From an uncultured Eubacteriales bacterium (GTDB lineage Bacteria; Bacillota; Clostridia; Oscillospirales; Oscillospiraceae), in contig USCO01000040.1 in assembly GCA_900553135.1 (NCBI GenBank), forward strand, positions 1 through 16,272: a DNA stretch of 16,272 bases. Reading direction: 5' to 3'. Made by a program: the position numbers and the translations under genes. Below the pieces are notes generated by a model. It searched no databases, was not told where the DNA came from, and worked only from the letters and a program-made list of their open reading frames with translations. Below, in pieces: positions 6,666 through 14,735 of the stretch; position 1 is the first letter of the stretch, and every line of letters starts with the position of its first letter.

Positions 6666-7949
6666 ATGAGTGAGGTAACACGCCGGGAGCTTTTTCCCGG
6701 AGTCTGGCTGCGCACGGTTCACACCCGTAAGTTCAAAAGCGCCTTTCTCTCCCTGACCCTGATGGTTCCCCTGGACCGGGAGCGGGCGGCGGAAAACGCC
6801 CTGGTGCCCTATGTCCTGCGCCGGGGGACCCGGGAGCACCCCGACCTGGAGAGCCTATCGGCCGCCCTGGACCAGCTGTATGGCGGGGCCATCGAGCCGG
6901 TGGTGCGGAAAAAGGGAGAGACCCAGTGCGTGGGCTTTGTGGCCAGCTTTCTGGATGACGCCTATACCTTAAATGGGGAGACCATTCTGGAGGGGGCGGC
7001 CGGACTGCTGGGCGAGCTGCTGCTGCGGCCTTATACCCAGGAGGGCTGCTTCTCTTCCGACTATACCGCCGGAGAGCGGGGCAACCTCATTGACCGCATC
7101 CGGGGCCTGGTCAACGACAAGCGGCACTACGCCTCCGCCCGCCTGGTGCAGGAGATGTGCCGGGAGGAGGCCTTCGGGGTGGATAAGCTGGGAGACGAGT
7201 CCCACGCCGCCGCCATCACCCCCGAGAGCCTGTGGCAGCGCTACCAGCAGCTGCTGCGGGAGGCGGAGATCGAGATCTACTACTGCGGCAGCGCCCAGCC
7301 CCAGCGGGTGGAGAAGGCTTTCCGCCAGGCTCTGGCGGACCTGCCCCGGGGAGAGGAGCGCCTGTGCCCCCAGTGCGAGGTGGCCATTCATGCCCCTGTG
7401 GAGCCCCGGGTGGTGGAGGAGCGCCTGGACGTGACCCAGGGCAAGCTGACCATGGGCTTCCGCACCGGCGGCATCACCTGCTGGGAGGAGGACTATCCCG
7501 CCCTGGTGCTGTGCAACGCCATCTTCGGCGGCACCACCATGTCCAAGCTCTTTATGAACGTGCGGGAGCGGCTGTCCCTGTGCTACTACGCCAGCTCCAC
7601 CCTGGAGAAGATGAAGGGGCTGCTCATGGTGTCCTCGGGCATCGAGTTTGACAAGTATGAGACCGCCCGGGACGAGATCCTGGCCCAGCTGGAGGCCATC
7701 CGCCGGGGCGAGGTGGAGGACTGGGAGCTGGAAGGCGCCCGCAGCATCCTCATGGGCGGCCACCGTGCCACCCTGGACGACCAGGGCCGCCTGGAGGAGT
7801 TCTGGCTGGGCCAGACGGCGGCGGGTCTGGAGACCGACATCCCCCAGCTGGTGGAGCAGATCCGCGGCGTCACCCGGGAACAGGTGGCCGCCGCCGCCCA
7901 GAAGCTGGAGCTGGATACCATCTACTTCCTGAAAGGAAAGGAGGGCTGA
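6666..7949 (+). CDS. M16 peptidase-like protein lacking the zinc motif (YmfF-like subunit)
   Basis: A 427-residue protein with the two-domain insulinase/pitrilysin (M16) layout, but where active members have HxxEH it reads P48-Y-V-L-R-R, so it cannot bind the catalytic zinc in the usual way. The C-terminal half keeps the substrate-binding arginine/tyrosine pair of the family, R300 and Y307 in NVRERLSLCYYASS. Together with the next gene it resembles Bacillus YmfF/YmfH and other two-subunit M16 enzymes in which one partner supplies zinc and the other the R/Y pair (family knowledge). I chose ATG 6666 because AAAGGA lies before it; an upstream in-frame ATG at 6588 would place a proline-rich, non-conserved 26-residue extension within the structured leader. 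Substrate unknown. Confidence 0.87.
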   Translation: MSEVTRRELFPGVWLRTVHTRKFKSAFLSLTLMVPLDRERAAENALVPYVLRRGTREHPDLESLSAALDQLYGGAIEPVVRKKGETQCVGFVASFLDDAYTLNGETILEGAAGLLGELLLRPYTQEGCFSSDYTAGERGNLIDRIRGLVNDKRHYASARLVQEMCREEAFGVDKLGDESHAAAITPESLWQRYQQLLREAEIEIYYCGSAQPQRVEKAFRQALADLPRGEERLCPQCEVAIHAPVEPRVVEERLDVTQGKLTMGFRTGGITCWEEDYPALVLCNAIFGGTTMSKLFMNVRERLSLCYYASSTLEKMKGLLMVSSGIEFDKYETARDEILAQLEAIRRGEVEDWELEGARSILMGGHRATLDDQGRLEEFWLGQTAAGLETDIPQLVEQIRGVTREQVAAAAQKLELDTIYFLKGKEG

Positions 7950-7953
7950 CGCC

Positions 7954-9237
7954 TTGGAACGCAGGGAATTTTCCCGCCTGGGGGAGACCATGTACCGGGA
8001 GAAGCTGGAAAACGGCCTGACGGTATTTGTGTTCCCCAAGCCGGAGTTTGAAAAGGGCTACGCCTTCTTTGCCGCCAACTACGGAGGCATGGACGTACGC
8101 TTCTGCCAGGACGGGACCTGGCGGGACACCCCCGCCGGGGTGGCCCACTACCTGGAGCACAAGATGTTTGACACCAAGGAGGGCAACGCCCTCCAGGACC
8201 TGGCGGCCAACGGGGCGTCTCCCAACGCCTTTACCAGTACCGCCATCACCGGATATTACTTTGAATCCACCGACCACTTTGCGGACAATCTCCGCATTCT
8301 CCTCTCCTTTGTCTCCCAGCCCTGGTTCACCCAGGAGAGTGTGGACAAGGAGCGGGGCATCATCGGCCAGGAGATCGGCATGATCGAGGACAACCCCGAC
8401 TGGCGGGTGTTCACCAACCTCATGGCCGCCCTCTATGAGAAGCACCCCGTCCGTCTCAGCGTGGCGGGCAGCGTGGAGTCCATCGCCCAGATCACCCCTG
8501 AGACCCTGTACCAGTGCCACGAGGCCTTCTATAACCCGGCCAACATGGTGCTGTGCGTGGCGGGCCAGATGGACCCAAAAGCGGTGTGCGCCCTGGCCCG
8601 GGAGGTGCTGCCTGCCCAGCCCAAGCCCGCCGCCCAGCGGGACCTGGGGGGCGAGGAGCCTGTGGGGGCCGCCCGCAGCCTGGTGGAGCAGACCATGGCC
8701 GTGTCCACCCCCATCTTCCAGCTGGGTGTGAAGGGCGATGCCCCTGAGATGGGCCGGGAGGGAGCCCGCCAGGAGCTGGTGGGCGAGCTGGCCTGCGAAG
8801 CCCTGCTGGGCAACTCCAGCCCCCTGTACGCCCGCCTGTACCGGGAGGGCCTCATCAACCGGGGCTTCACCTACGGCTATGAGAGCCTGCCCGGAGCCGC
8901 CTTCCTGGCCGCCGGCGGGGAGTCCAAAAACCCCCAGGCCGTGCGCCGGGCGGTGGAGAAGGAAGCGCAGCGCATCGCCCGGGAGGGCATCGACCCTCAG
9001 CTGTGGGAGCGCATCAAAAAGGGCACCTACGGGGGCAAGGTGCGCAGCCTCAACTCCTTTGAGACTCTGTGTGTGGGCCAGGCCCGCAGCTTCTTTACCG
9101 GAGACGACCTGCTGGACTTCCCAGCTCTCTTTGAGCAGGTCTCCCGGGAGGACGCCCAGGACCTCATTGCCCGCTGGTTCGTGCCGGAGCGCATGGCGCT
9201 GTCCGTCATCCGGTCGGGAGAGGAGGGAAAGGCATGA
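7954..9237 (+). CDS. Zinc-dependent M16 peptidase (YmfH-like catalytic subunit)
   Basis: A 427-residue M16 family metallopeptidase. The inverted zinc motif is H65-Y-L-E68-H69, and the third ligand is probably E140 in RGIIGQEIGM, 70 residues on, as expected. No signal peptide is visible, so it is probably cytosolic. I place the start at TTG 7954: an AAAGGAGG site sits 9-10 bases upstream, and the resulting N terminus (ERREFSRLGETMYREKLENGL) matches the family opening; the next ATG (7990) would cut this off. It follows the zinc-less partner gene after 4 bases and overlaps lgt by ATGA. The C-terminal half has a less regular R/Y region (YREGLINRGFTYGYE), fitting a shared active site with its partner. 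Its peptide or protein substrate cannot be told from sequence. Confidence 0.9.
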   Translation: MERREFSRLGETMYREKLENGLTVFVFPKPEFEKGYAFFAANYGGMDVRFCQDGTWRDTPAGVAHYLEHKMFDTKEGNALQDLAANGASPNAFTSTAITGYYFESTDHFADNLRILLSFVSQPWFTQESVDKERGIIGQEIGMIEDNPDWRVFTNLMAALYEKHPVRLSVAGSVESIAQITPETLYQCHEAFYNPANMVLCVAGQMDPKAVCALAREVLPAQPKPAAQRDLGGEEPVGAARSLVEQTMAVSTPIFQLGVKGDAPEMGREGARQELVGELACEALLGNSSPLYARLYREGLINRGFTYGYESLPGAAFLAAGGESKNPQAVRRAVEKEAQRIAREGIDPQLWERIKKGTYGGKVRSLNSFETLCVGQARSFFTGDDLLDFPALFEQVSREDAQDLIARWFVPERMALSVIRSGEEGKA

Positions 9238-10172
9238 CCAACATTGTCACATTCCCCGGCCTGGGACTGGAATTTGCCCTGAACCGGGTGGCCTTTACCA
9301 TTCCCATTCTGGACCGCCCGGTGTACTGGTACGGCGTCATCATCGCCTCGGGCCTGCTGCTGGCGGTGTACCTGTGTATGCGGTGGGCGCCCCGGTTCGG
9401 CATCGTCCCCGACCACATCATCGACCTGATGCTCTTTGCCGTCCCCGTGGCCCTGGTGGCCATCCGGGCCTACTACGTCATCTTCAACCTGGGGCTCTAC
9501 CGCCGGGAGGACGGCTCTCTGGACTGGGCGGCCATCCTGCGCTACAGCGACGGCGGCCTGGCCATCTACGGAGCCATTATCTCCTCGGCCATCGTGCTGC
9601 TCATTTTCTGCAAGGTTCGGAAAGTGAACTTCCTGGCCTTTGCCGACCTGGGGGTCCACGGCCTGTTCATCGGCCAGCTCATCGGCCGCTGGGGCAACTT
9701 CATGAATGTGGAGGCCTACGGTGGAGTGACCAGCCTGCCCTGGCGCATGTGCTCGGAGTCCATCGCCTATGAGATGCTGCAAAAGGGCTATGTGGACCAG
9801 GATGGCTTCCAGGCCATCCTGGACGGGACCCTGGGAGTACATCCCACATTTTTCTATGAGTCGGCCTGGAACTTCATCGGCCTTCTGCTGGTGTACTGGA
9901 TGGGACGGCGCTTCCGGAAGTACGACGGAGAGTGCTTCCTCTTCTACCTGGCCTGGTACGGTCTGGGCCGGGCCTGGATCGAGGGGATGCGCACCGACAG
10001 CCTGTACCTCTTTGAGGGCAGTATCATCCGGGTGTCCCAGCTGGTGGCCATCGTGTGCTTTGTGGTGGCCGGAGGACTGCTGCTGTGGCAGCATTTCCGC
10101 CCCCACGACCCGGAAAATTTGTATGTCAACCGTCTGAAACGCGCTCAGGCGGAATCGGAAAAGGAGGACTGA
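9234..10172 (+). CDS. lgt: Prolipoprotein diacylglyceryl transferase
   Basis: Lgt moves a diacylglyceryl group from phosphatidylglycerol to the lipobox cysteine of prolipoproteins in the cytoplasmic membrane. The 312-residue protein has about seven hydrophobic segments. The Lgt signature is present as G151-R152-W-G-N155-F-M-N158-V-E160-AYG, followed by HPTFFYES and, in the last third, LGRAWIEGMRTDSL. In the loop 'GGLAIYGA' (about 107-114), Tyr stands where E. coli has an essential His, which is common in Firmicutes. The ATG overlaps the stop of the peptidase gene and has a GGAGGG site. The C-terminal tail after the last membrane segment is charged (HDPENLYVNRLKRAQ) and cytosolic. Confidence 0.97.
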   Translation: MTNIVTFPGLGLEFALNRVAFTIPILDRPVYWYGVIIASGLLLAVYLCMRWAPRFGIVPDHIIDLMLFAVPVALVAIRAYYVIFNLGLYRREDGSLDWAAILRYSDGGLAIYGAIISSAIVLLIFCKVRKVNFLAFADLGVHGLFIGQLIGRWGNFMNVEAYGGVTSLPWRMCSESIAYEMLQKGYVDQDGFQAILDGTLGVHPTFFYESAWNFIGLLLVYWMGRRFRKYDGECFLFYLAWYGLGRAWIEGMRTDSLYLFEGSIIRVSQLVAIVCFVVAGGLLLWQHFRPHDPENLYVNRLKRAQAESEKED

Positions 10173-10176
10173 CGCC

Positions 10177-11022
10177 ATGTCGGCTATTTTGATGGATGGA
10201 AAGGCCCTGGCCGAGAAAGTGAAGGAAGAGGTGGGGGCCCAGGTGGCCGCCATGGAGAAGAAGCCCGGCCTGGCCGTGGTGCTGGTGGGGGACAACCCCG
10301 CCTCCCGGGTGTATGTCAACGGCAAGAAGAAGGACTGTGCCCAGTGCGGCATTTACAGCGAGGAGTACGCCATCCCCGCTGAGACCACCCAGCAGGAGCT
10401 GCTGGACCTGGTGAACACCCTCAACGACCGGGAAGACATCGACGGCATCCTGGTGCAGCTGCCCCTGCCCCGGCACCTCAATGAGAAGGAAGTGCTGCTG
10501 GCCATCCGCCCGGACAAGGACGTGGACTGCTTCCACCCCTTCAACGTGGGCCAGCTGATGATCGGGGAGTCCGGCTTCCAGCCCTGCACCCCTGCCGGCG
10601 TCATGCGCATGCTGAAGGAGTATGGTATCGACCCCGCCGGCAAGCACTGCGTCATCGTGGGCCGGTCCAATATTGTAGGAAAACCCCAGGCCATGCTCAT
10701 GCTGCGGGAGAACGCCACCGTGACCATCTGCCACACCAAGACTCCCGACCTGAAGGCCGAGTGTCTGCGGGCGGACATCCTGGTGGCCGCCGCGGGCCGG
10801 GTGGGCCTCATCACCGGAGACATGGTGAAGGAGGGCGCCGTGGTCATCGATGTGGCCATGAACCGCAACGCCGAGGGTAAGCTGTGCGGCGACGTGATCC
10901 GGGAGGAAGCGGAGCAGCGTGCCGCTTACCTCACCCCCGTACCCGGGGGCGTGGGCCCCATGACCCGGGCCATGCTCATGGAAAATACCCTGTACGCCGC
11001 CCGCAGCCACGGCAAGGCGTAA
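10177..11022 (+). CDS. folD: Bifunctional methylenetetrahydrofolate dehydrogenase/methenyltetrahydrofolate cyclohydrolase
   Basis: FolD interconverts 5,10-methylene-, 5,10-methenyl- and 10-formyl-tetrahydrofolate with NADP, feeding purine and formyl-methionine synthesis. Its 281 residues carry all key elements: the YxxxK pair Y46 and K50 (SRVYVNGKKKDC), Q94 in ILVQLPLP, D117 in KDVDCFHP, then PCTPAGVMRML, the nucleotide-binding loop GRSNIVGKPQAMLML, and PVPGGVGPMTRAMLMENT near the end. AAGGAGG lies 9 bases before the ATG and overlaps the lgt stop region, so it is co-expressed with lgt and the peptidases. It is the last gene of that operon; a strong terminator follows. Confidence 0.98.
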   Translation: MSAILMDGKALAEKVKEEVGAQVAAMEKKPGLAVVLVGDNPASRVYVNGKKKDCAQCGIYSEEYAIPAETTQQELLDLVNTLNDREDIDGILVQLPLPRHLNEKEVLLAIRPDKDVDCFHPFNVGQLMIGESGFQPCTPAGVMRMLKEYGIDPAGKHCVIVGRSNIVGKPQAMLMLRENATVTICHTKTPDLKAECLRADILVAAAGRVGLITGDMVKEGAVVIDVAMNRNAEGKLCGDVIREEAEQRAAYLTPVPGGVGPMTRAMLMENTLYAARSHGKA

Positions 11023-11045
11023 ATCCATCTCAATTCAATCTCAAC

Positions 11046-11085
11046 CGCGCCGGAGAAGGCAGAAAATTCTCCGGCGCGTTTTTTT
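11046..11085 (+). terminator. Rho-independent terminator after folD
   Basis: Arms CGCGCCGGAGAA (11046-11057) and TTCTCCGGCGCG (11067-11078) with a 9-base loop, followed directly by seven T's (11079-11085). It ends the peptidase-lgt-folD operon and insulates spoIIIA from vegetative transcription. Confidence 0.96.
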
Positions 11086-11088
11086 GCG

Positions 11089-11117
11089 TCATAACAGCTG
11101 GGACAGGCTCATAGGAT
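11089..11117 (+). promoter_or_regulatory. Candidate sigma-E promoter of the spoIIIA operon
   Basis: TCATAAC (11089-11095) resembles the sigma-E -35 (kmATAtT). After exactly 14 bases, CATAGGAT (11110-11117) matches five of the seven defined positions of the -10 CATACAnT. The predicted start near 11124 leaves a leader of about 18 bases with AGGTGG before the spoIIIAA ATG. In Bacillus this operon is sigma-E controlled (established). The match here is partial and is given weight by its position. Confidence 0.55.
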
Positions 11118-11141
11118 AGGGGCAAAGGTGGGTGGACGAAT

Positions 11142-12056
11142 ATGGAACTGCAAATGATACAGCCCTACCGGCAGGCGGCCCGGGTGCTTCCGGCCCGGTT
11201 GCGGCAGCTGGCATTGACCTTGCCCCGGGAGGAGCAGCAGATGGCGGAGGAGCTGCGCCTGCGCAGCGGACAACCTTTCACCGTGGTGCTGCCCCAGGGG
11301 GAGCGCAGCCTGGGCGGACCTCCGGTGACGGGGGCGGAGCTGGAACAGCTGCTGGAGCTGGCCAGCCGGGCCTCGGTCCATACGGTGCTGGAACAGCTGT
11401 GCCGGGGCTATCTCACCGTGGAGGGGGGGCACCGGGTGGGCCTGTGCGGCACGGTGCTGGTGCGCCAGGGGGAGGTGCGGGGCTTCCGGGCCTTGTCCTC
11501 GGCCTCGGTGCGGGTGGCCCGGCAGGTGACGGGGGCGGCAGCCGGGGTGGCTCCCGCTCTGGTAGACGGAGGGGGCAGGTTTGGCAGTACCCTCATTCTG
11601 GCCCCTCCCGGGGCGGGGAAAACCACCCTGCTGCGGGACCTTATCCGTATGGTCTCCCTAGGGGAGGGGATGACACCCCGGCGGGTGGGACTGGCCGACG
11701 AGCGGGGAGAAGTGGCCGCCCTGTTTCGGGGCGTGCCCCAGCTGGATGTGGGTCCTCGTACCGACGTGGTGGAGGGCTGCCCCAAGGCCCAGGCCCTGAT
11801 GCTGCTGCTGCGGGGGATGAATCCCCAGGTGCTGGCCGCCGACGAGATCACCGACCCGGAGGACAGCAAGGCTCTGTTGTCGGCGGCGGGCTGCGGGGTG
11901 ACCCTGCTGGCCACCGCCCACGGCAGCGGCCGGGAGGACCTGGAGCGGCGGGAGATTTACCGTACCCTGCTGAAGGAGGGGGTGTTTCGCTACCTGGTGC
12001 GCCCCGGCGGCAGGGGAAACGGACGGAGCTGGGAGGTGGAATCCCTGTGGAACTGA
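11142..12056 (+). CDS. spoIIIAA: Stage III sporulation protein AA (ATPase)
   Basis: SpoIIIAA is the cytosolic mother-cell ATPase of the SpoIIIA-SpoIIQ complex, related to secretion-type ATPases, and is needed for sigma-G activity in the engulfed forespore. The 304-residue protein has a Walker A loop A154-PPGAG-K160-T161 (Ala replacing the usual first Gly) and a Walker B region VLAADEI with D234/E235. Also present are the family text LADERGEVAALFRG and, late in the protein, LLATAHGSGREDLERR. The start at ATG 11142 has AGGTGG at about 10 bases; an in-frame ATG four codons later is a weaker alternative. It is the first gene of the operon and overlaps spoIIIAB. Confidence 0.97.
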   Translation: MELQMIQPYRQAARVLPARLRQLALTLPREEQQMAEELRLRSGQPFTVVLPQGERSLGGPPVTGAELEQLLELASRASVHTVLEQLCRGYLTVEGGHRVGLCGTVLVRQGEVRGFRALSSASVRVARQVTGAAAGVAPALVDGGGRFGSTLILAPPGAGKTTLLRDLIRMVSLGEGMTPRRVGLADERGEVAALFRGVPQLDVGPRTDVVEGCPKAQALMLLLRGMNPQVLAADEITDPEDSKALLSAAGCGVTLLATAHGSGREDLERREIYRTLLKEGVFRYLVRPGGRGNGRSWEVESLWN

Positions 12057-12562
12057 TGCATTGGACGGGGGCCCTGCTGGCCCTGCTGGGCTGTGCCTGG
12101 TTGGGATTTGAGGGGGCCCGGAGTTTGGAGAAGCGGGTGCAGGCCCTGGGGGAGATGATCGCGGGGCTGGAGCTGCTGCGGCGGGAGCTGTGGGAGCGGG
12201 GCACTCCGCTCCCGGAGCTCATGGAGGACCTGGCAGGGCGGTGCGCCGGACCGGCCAGGGCGCTGTTTGCCGGATGTGCCCGGGCCTGTGCTGGGCTGGA
12301 CCAGGTCCCTTTCTGGCGCAGCTGGGAGACTCTGGTGGCCCAGCAGACCCTGCTGGGGCCAGGAGGGCGGGAGGCCCTGCGCCCCCTGGGCCAGGTGCTG
12401 GGCCGCTACGAGGCGGACAGCCAGCGCCAGGCGGTGGAGCAGGCCGCCCAGCTGCTGGAGGGAGAACTGGAGCGGGCCCGGGAGGAGAGCCGCCGCCTGG
12501 GCCGGGTATACCGTTGCCTGGGGGCGGCGGGCGGCGGCTTTCTGGTAATTTTGCTGCTGTGA
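12047..12562 (+). CDS. spoIIIAB: Stage III sporulation protein AB
   Basis: SpoIIIAB is a membrane component of the SpoIIIA complex, with similarity to GspF-like secretion proteins. The product is 171 residues, the usual length. It has an N-terminal membrane helix (GALLALLGCAWLGF), a helical middle with the typical ELWERGTPLPELMEDLA segment, and a C-terminal hydrophobic end (GAAGGGFLVILLL). I prefer the GTG start at 12047 because GGAGGTGG (12032-12039) ends 7 bases before it; the ATG at 12056 would be about 20 bases from GGAGG. With the GTG start it overlaps spoIIIAA by 10 bases, implying translational coupling. It fills the operon slot between AA and AC. Confidence 0.92.
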   Translation: MELMHWTGALLALLGCAWLGFEGARSLEKRVQALGEMIAGLELLRRELWERGTPLPELMEDLAGRCAGPARALFAGCARACAGLDQVPFWRSWETLVAQQTLLGPGGREALRPLGQVLGRYEADSQRQAVEQAAQLLEGELERAREESRRLGRVYRCLGAAGGGFLVILLL

Positions 12563-12593
12563 AGCTGGTATGATTACGAAAGAGGGGATGGAT

Positions 12594-12788
12594 ATGGATG
12601 TGGACCTGATTTTTAAGATCGCCGCCATCGGCATTTTGGTGGCGGTGCTCAATCAGGTGCTGAGCCGGGCGGGACGGGACGAGCAGGCCATGCTCACCAC
12701 CCTGGCCGGGCTGGTGGTGGTGCTGATGATGGTGGTGCGGGAGATCGCGGAGCTGTTCGCGCTGGTGAAAGCGCTGTTTGGCCTATGA
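12594..12788 (+). CDS. spoIIIAC: Stage III sporulation protein AC
   Basis: A very small (64-residue) membrane protein with two hydrophobic helices (LIFKIAAIGILVAVLNQVL and LAGLVVVLMMVV) joined by a charged loop, SRAGRDEQAM. It is part of the SpoIIIA channel in the mother-cell membrane. Of three in-frame ATGs (12570, 12588, 12594), the last is the best start: GAGGGG ends six bases before it, and the N terminus MDVDLIFKIAAIG aligns with the Bacillus protein start as I recall it. It overlaps spoIIIAD by the ATGA form. Confidence 0.94.
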   Translation: MDVDLIFKIAAIGILVAVLNQVLSRAGRDEQAMLTTLAGLVVVLMMVVREIAELFALVKALFGL

Positions 12789-13177
12789 TCCAGACCATGC
12801 TGCAAATTGCCGCCGCAGCGGGGACCGGGGTGTTGTGCGCCGCCGTGGTGCGCCGGGGCGCGCCGGAATTTTCCCTGGTGCTGGCCCTGGCGGCGGGGGG
12901 CTGCGTCCTGTGGCTGGCCATGGACGGTGTGGCCATGCTGGCCCGGGCCATGGAGCTGCTCAGCGCCATGACGGGGCTGGAGAGCTGGGTGCTGGAGCCG
13001 GTGTTCAAGACGGTGGTGCTGTCGGTGCTCACCCGGGTGACCGCCGAGGTGTGCCGCTGCGGAGGAGAGAGCGGCATCGCCACCTTTGTGGAGACGGCGG
13101 GGACCGTGCTGGCCCTGGCCGTGGGGCTGCCCCTGGTCCAGGGGGTGCTGGAGATGATCGGAGGGATGCTGGGATGA
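12785..13177 (+). CDS. spoIIIAD: Stage III sporulation protein AD
   Basis: A 130-residue membrane protein with about four hydrophobic segments. It contains the conserved stretch FKTVVLSVLTRVTAEVCRCGGESGIA, followed by FVETAGTVLALAVGLPLVQGV, matching SpoIIIAD. The mother-cell membrane location and role in the SpoIIIA-SpoIIQ complex come from family knowledge. The ATG overlaps the spoIIIAC stop and its TGA overlaps the spoIIIAE start, so the genes are tightly coupled. Confidence 0.95.
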   Translation: MIQTMLQIAAAAGTGVLCAAVVRRGAPEFSLVLALAAGGCVLWLAMDGVAMLARAMELLSAMTGLESWVLEPVFKTVVLSVLTRVTAEVCRCGGESGIATFVETAGTVLALAVGLPLVQGVLEMIGGMLG

Positions 13178-14244
13178 GAGGGATCATAGCGGCCCTGTTC
13201 CTGCTGCCCCTGCTGGTGCTTCCGGCCTTTGGGGTGGAGCTGTCCGACTTCTCCCAGGCCCAGGACCTCATGGACACCGCCCAGAGCTACGGCGTGGAGG
13301 GGGAGGGCGACCTGGACCAGGGTCTCAATAGCATCTTCCGCCAGGCGGGAGAGCAGATGGGAGAGCTGGTGCAGGGTATCGTCCGCACGGGGCTCAAGCT
13401 GTTGGCAGTGGTGCTGCTGTGCGCCCTGGCCGAGACGGTGTGCGCCGGTGGGCCCGAGTCCTCCAACCGGGTGGTGGAGCTGGCGGGAGCGGCGGCAGTG
13501 GCCGCCCTGACGGTGAGCGACATGAACGCCATGATCGGTTTGGGCCGGGAGACCATCGCCCGTATGGATGACTTTGCGGGCATCCTGCTCCCAGCAATGG
13601 CCACGGTGACGGCGGCCACCGGAGCGGTGACGGGGGCGGCGGTGCGCCAGGGGGCCACCGTGCTCTTTTCAGACCTGCTCATCTCGGCGGTGGACCGGCT
13701 GCTGGTGCCCCTCCTCTATGCCTATGTGGCCGCCAGCTGTGCCTGCGCCGCCCTGGGCAACCAGGGGCTGAAAAAGCTGGCGGGGCTCATTCGGGGGACG
13801 GTGGTCTTTTGTCTCACCACCCTGCTGCTGGCCTTTACCGGCTACCTCACCGCCAGCGGAGCCGTGGCGGGCACGGCGGACGCCGCCGCGGTAAAGGCCG
13901 CCCGCATGACCATCTCCCGGGCGGTGCCCGTGGTGGGAGGCGTGCTGTCCGACGCGGCGGAGACCGTGCTGGCGGGAGCGGGCATTTTAAAGGGAACTGT
14001 GGGGGTGGTGGGTATGCTGGTGGTGCTGGCCATCTGCCTGACTCCCTTTTTGCAGCTGGCCGTCCACTATCTGGCCTATAAGGGGGCGGCGGCCCTGACG
14101 GCCACGGTGGCCCCGCCCGCCCTCAGCGGGCTTATGGACAACGTGGGGGGCGCCTTTGGACTAATGCTGGGTATGACGGGCAGCTGTGCTCTCATCCTGA
14201 TGATTAGTTTGGTCTCGGCGGTGACGGCGGTGGTGGCCACATGA
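13174..14244 (+). CDS. spoIIIAE: Stage III sporulation protein AE
   Basis: A 356-residue polytopic membrane protein of the SpoIIIA complex. Residues 1 to about 20 (MRGIIAALFLLPLLVLPAFG) form a signal peptide, followed by a polar segment rich in D and Q (SDFSQAQDLMDTAQ) that probably faces the intermembrane space. Hydrophobic, alanine- and valine-rich segments follow, including GILLPAMATVTAATGAVTGA. I take ATG 13174 as the start: it overlaps the spoIIIAD stop, has GGAGGG about 8 bases upstream and gives a classical signal peptide, whereas the frame is open far upstream only because of high GC. It overlaps spoIIIAF by ATGA. Confidence 0.95.
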   Translation: MRGIIAALFLLPLLVLPAFGVELSDFSQAQDLMDTAQSYGVEGEGDLDQGLNSIFRQAGEQMGELVQGIVRTGLKLLAVVLLCALAETVCAGGPESSNRVVELAGAAAVAALTVSDMNAMIGLGRETIARMDDFAGILLPAMATVTAATGAVTGAAVRQGATVLFSDLLISAVDRLLVPLLYAYVAASCACAALGNQGLKKLAGLIRGTVVFCLTTLLLAFTGYLTASGAVAGTADAAAVKAARMTISRAVPVVGGVLSDAAETVLAGAGILKGTVGVVGMLVVLAICLTPFLQLAVHYLAYKGAAALTATVAPPALSGLMDNVGGAFGLMLGMTGSCALILMISLVSAVTAVVAT

Positions 14245-14735
14245 TGGACGCACTGCGCAGCTGGATGCTCAGCGTAACGGCGGCGGCCATTTTGTGTGCC
14301 CTGGCCGACTGCGTCATGCCCCAGGGGGGCGTGCGCCGGGCGGGGCGCATCGTGGCGGGCCTGGTGATGGCGGCGGCGGTGCTGGCTCCCCTGTCCGGGG
14401 GGCGGCTGACGGCGGACCTCAACTGGGACGGGGACTGGATGGCCCTTATCTCCTGGTCGGACCCGCAGCTGGAGCAGGAGGGAGAACGCATGGAACAGGC
14501 AGTCATATCCCAGGCCTGCGAGACATATATTGCGGAGAAGGCGGCCGGATTGGGGGCCGACTGTCAGGTGGAGGTGGCCTGCCGCCAGGAGGACGAGGTC
14601 CCCCTGCCCTGGGCGGTGACCGTCTGGGGGGAGATGACCCAGAGCCAGCGGGAACAGCTGAGCCAGATCATCCGGGAGGATCTGGACGTGCCGCAGGAGC
14701 GGCAGAGCTTTGCAACAAAGGAGGAAGGGCCGTGA
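14241..14735 (+). CDS. spoIIIAF: Stage III sporulation protein AF
   Basis: A 164-residue protein with two N-terminal membrane helices (SVTAAAILCALADCV and IVAGLVMAAAVLAPL). A soluble, charged C-terminal domain follows, in which CQVEVACRQED and the closing WGEMTQSQREQLSQIIREDL form the ring-building-motif-like region seen in SpoIIIAF. Two ATGs in tandem (14241, 14244) could each be used; the first overlaps the spoIIIAE stop. No strong ribosome binding site is visible, so coupling to spoIIIAE is likely. Its own TGA overlaps the spoIIIAG start. Confidence 0.93.
   Translation: MMDALRSWMLSVTAAAILCALADCVMPQGGVRRAGRIVAGLVMAAAVLAPLSGGRLTADLNWDGDWMALISWSDPQLEQEGERMEQAVISQACETYIAEKAAGLGADCQVEVACRQEDEVPLPWAVTVWGEMTQSQREQLSQIIREDLDVPQERQSFATKEEGP

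Noticed and set aside
9027..10352. 441-codon minus-strand frame opposite lgt and neighbouring genes
   Set aside because: Antisense shadow of well-supported genes; no family motifs and composition biased as expected from the opposite strand.
11132..12562. 476-codon plus-strand frame covering spoIIIAA in another frame
   Set aside because: Only its C-terminal part is real and is spoIIIAB; the Gly/Pro/Arg-rich part over spoIIIAA is out of frame and starts without a proper site.
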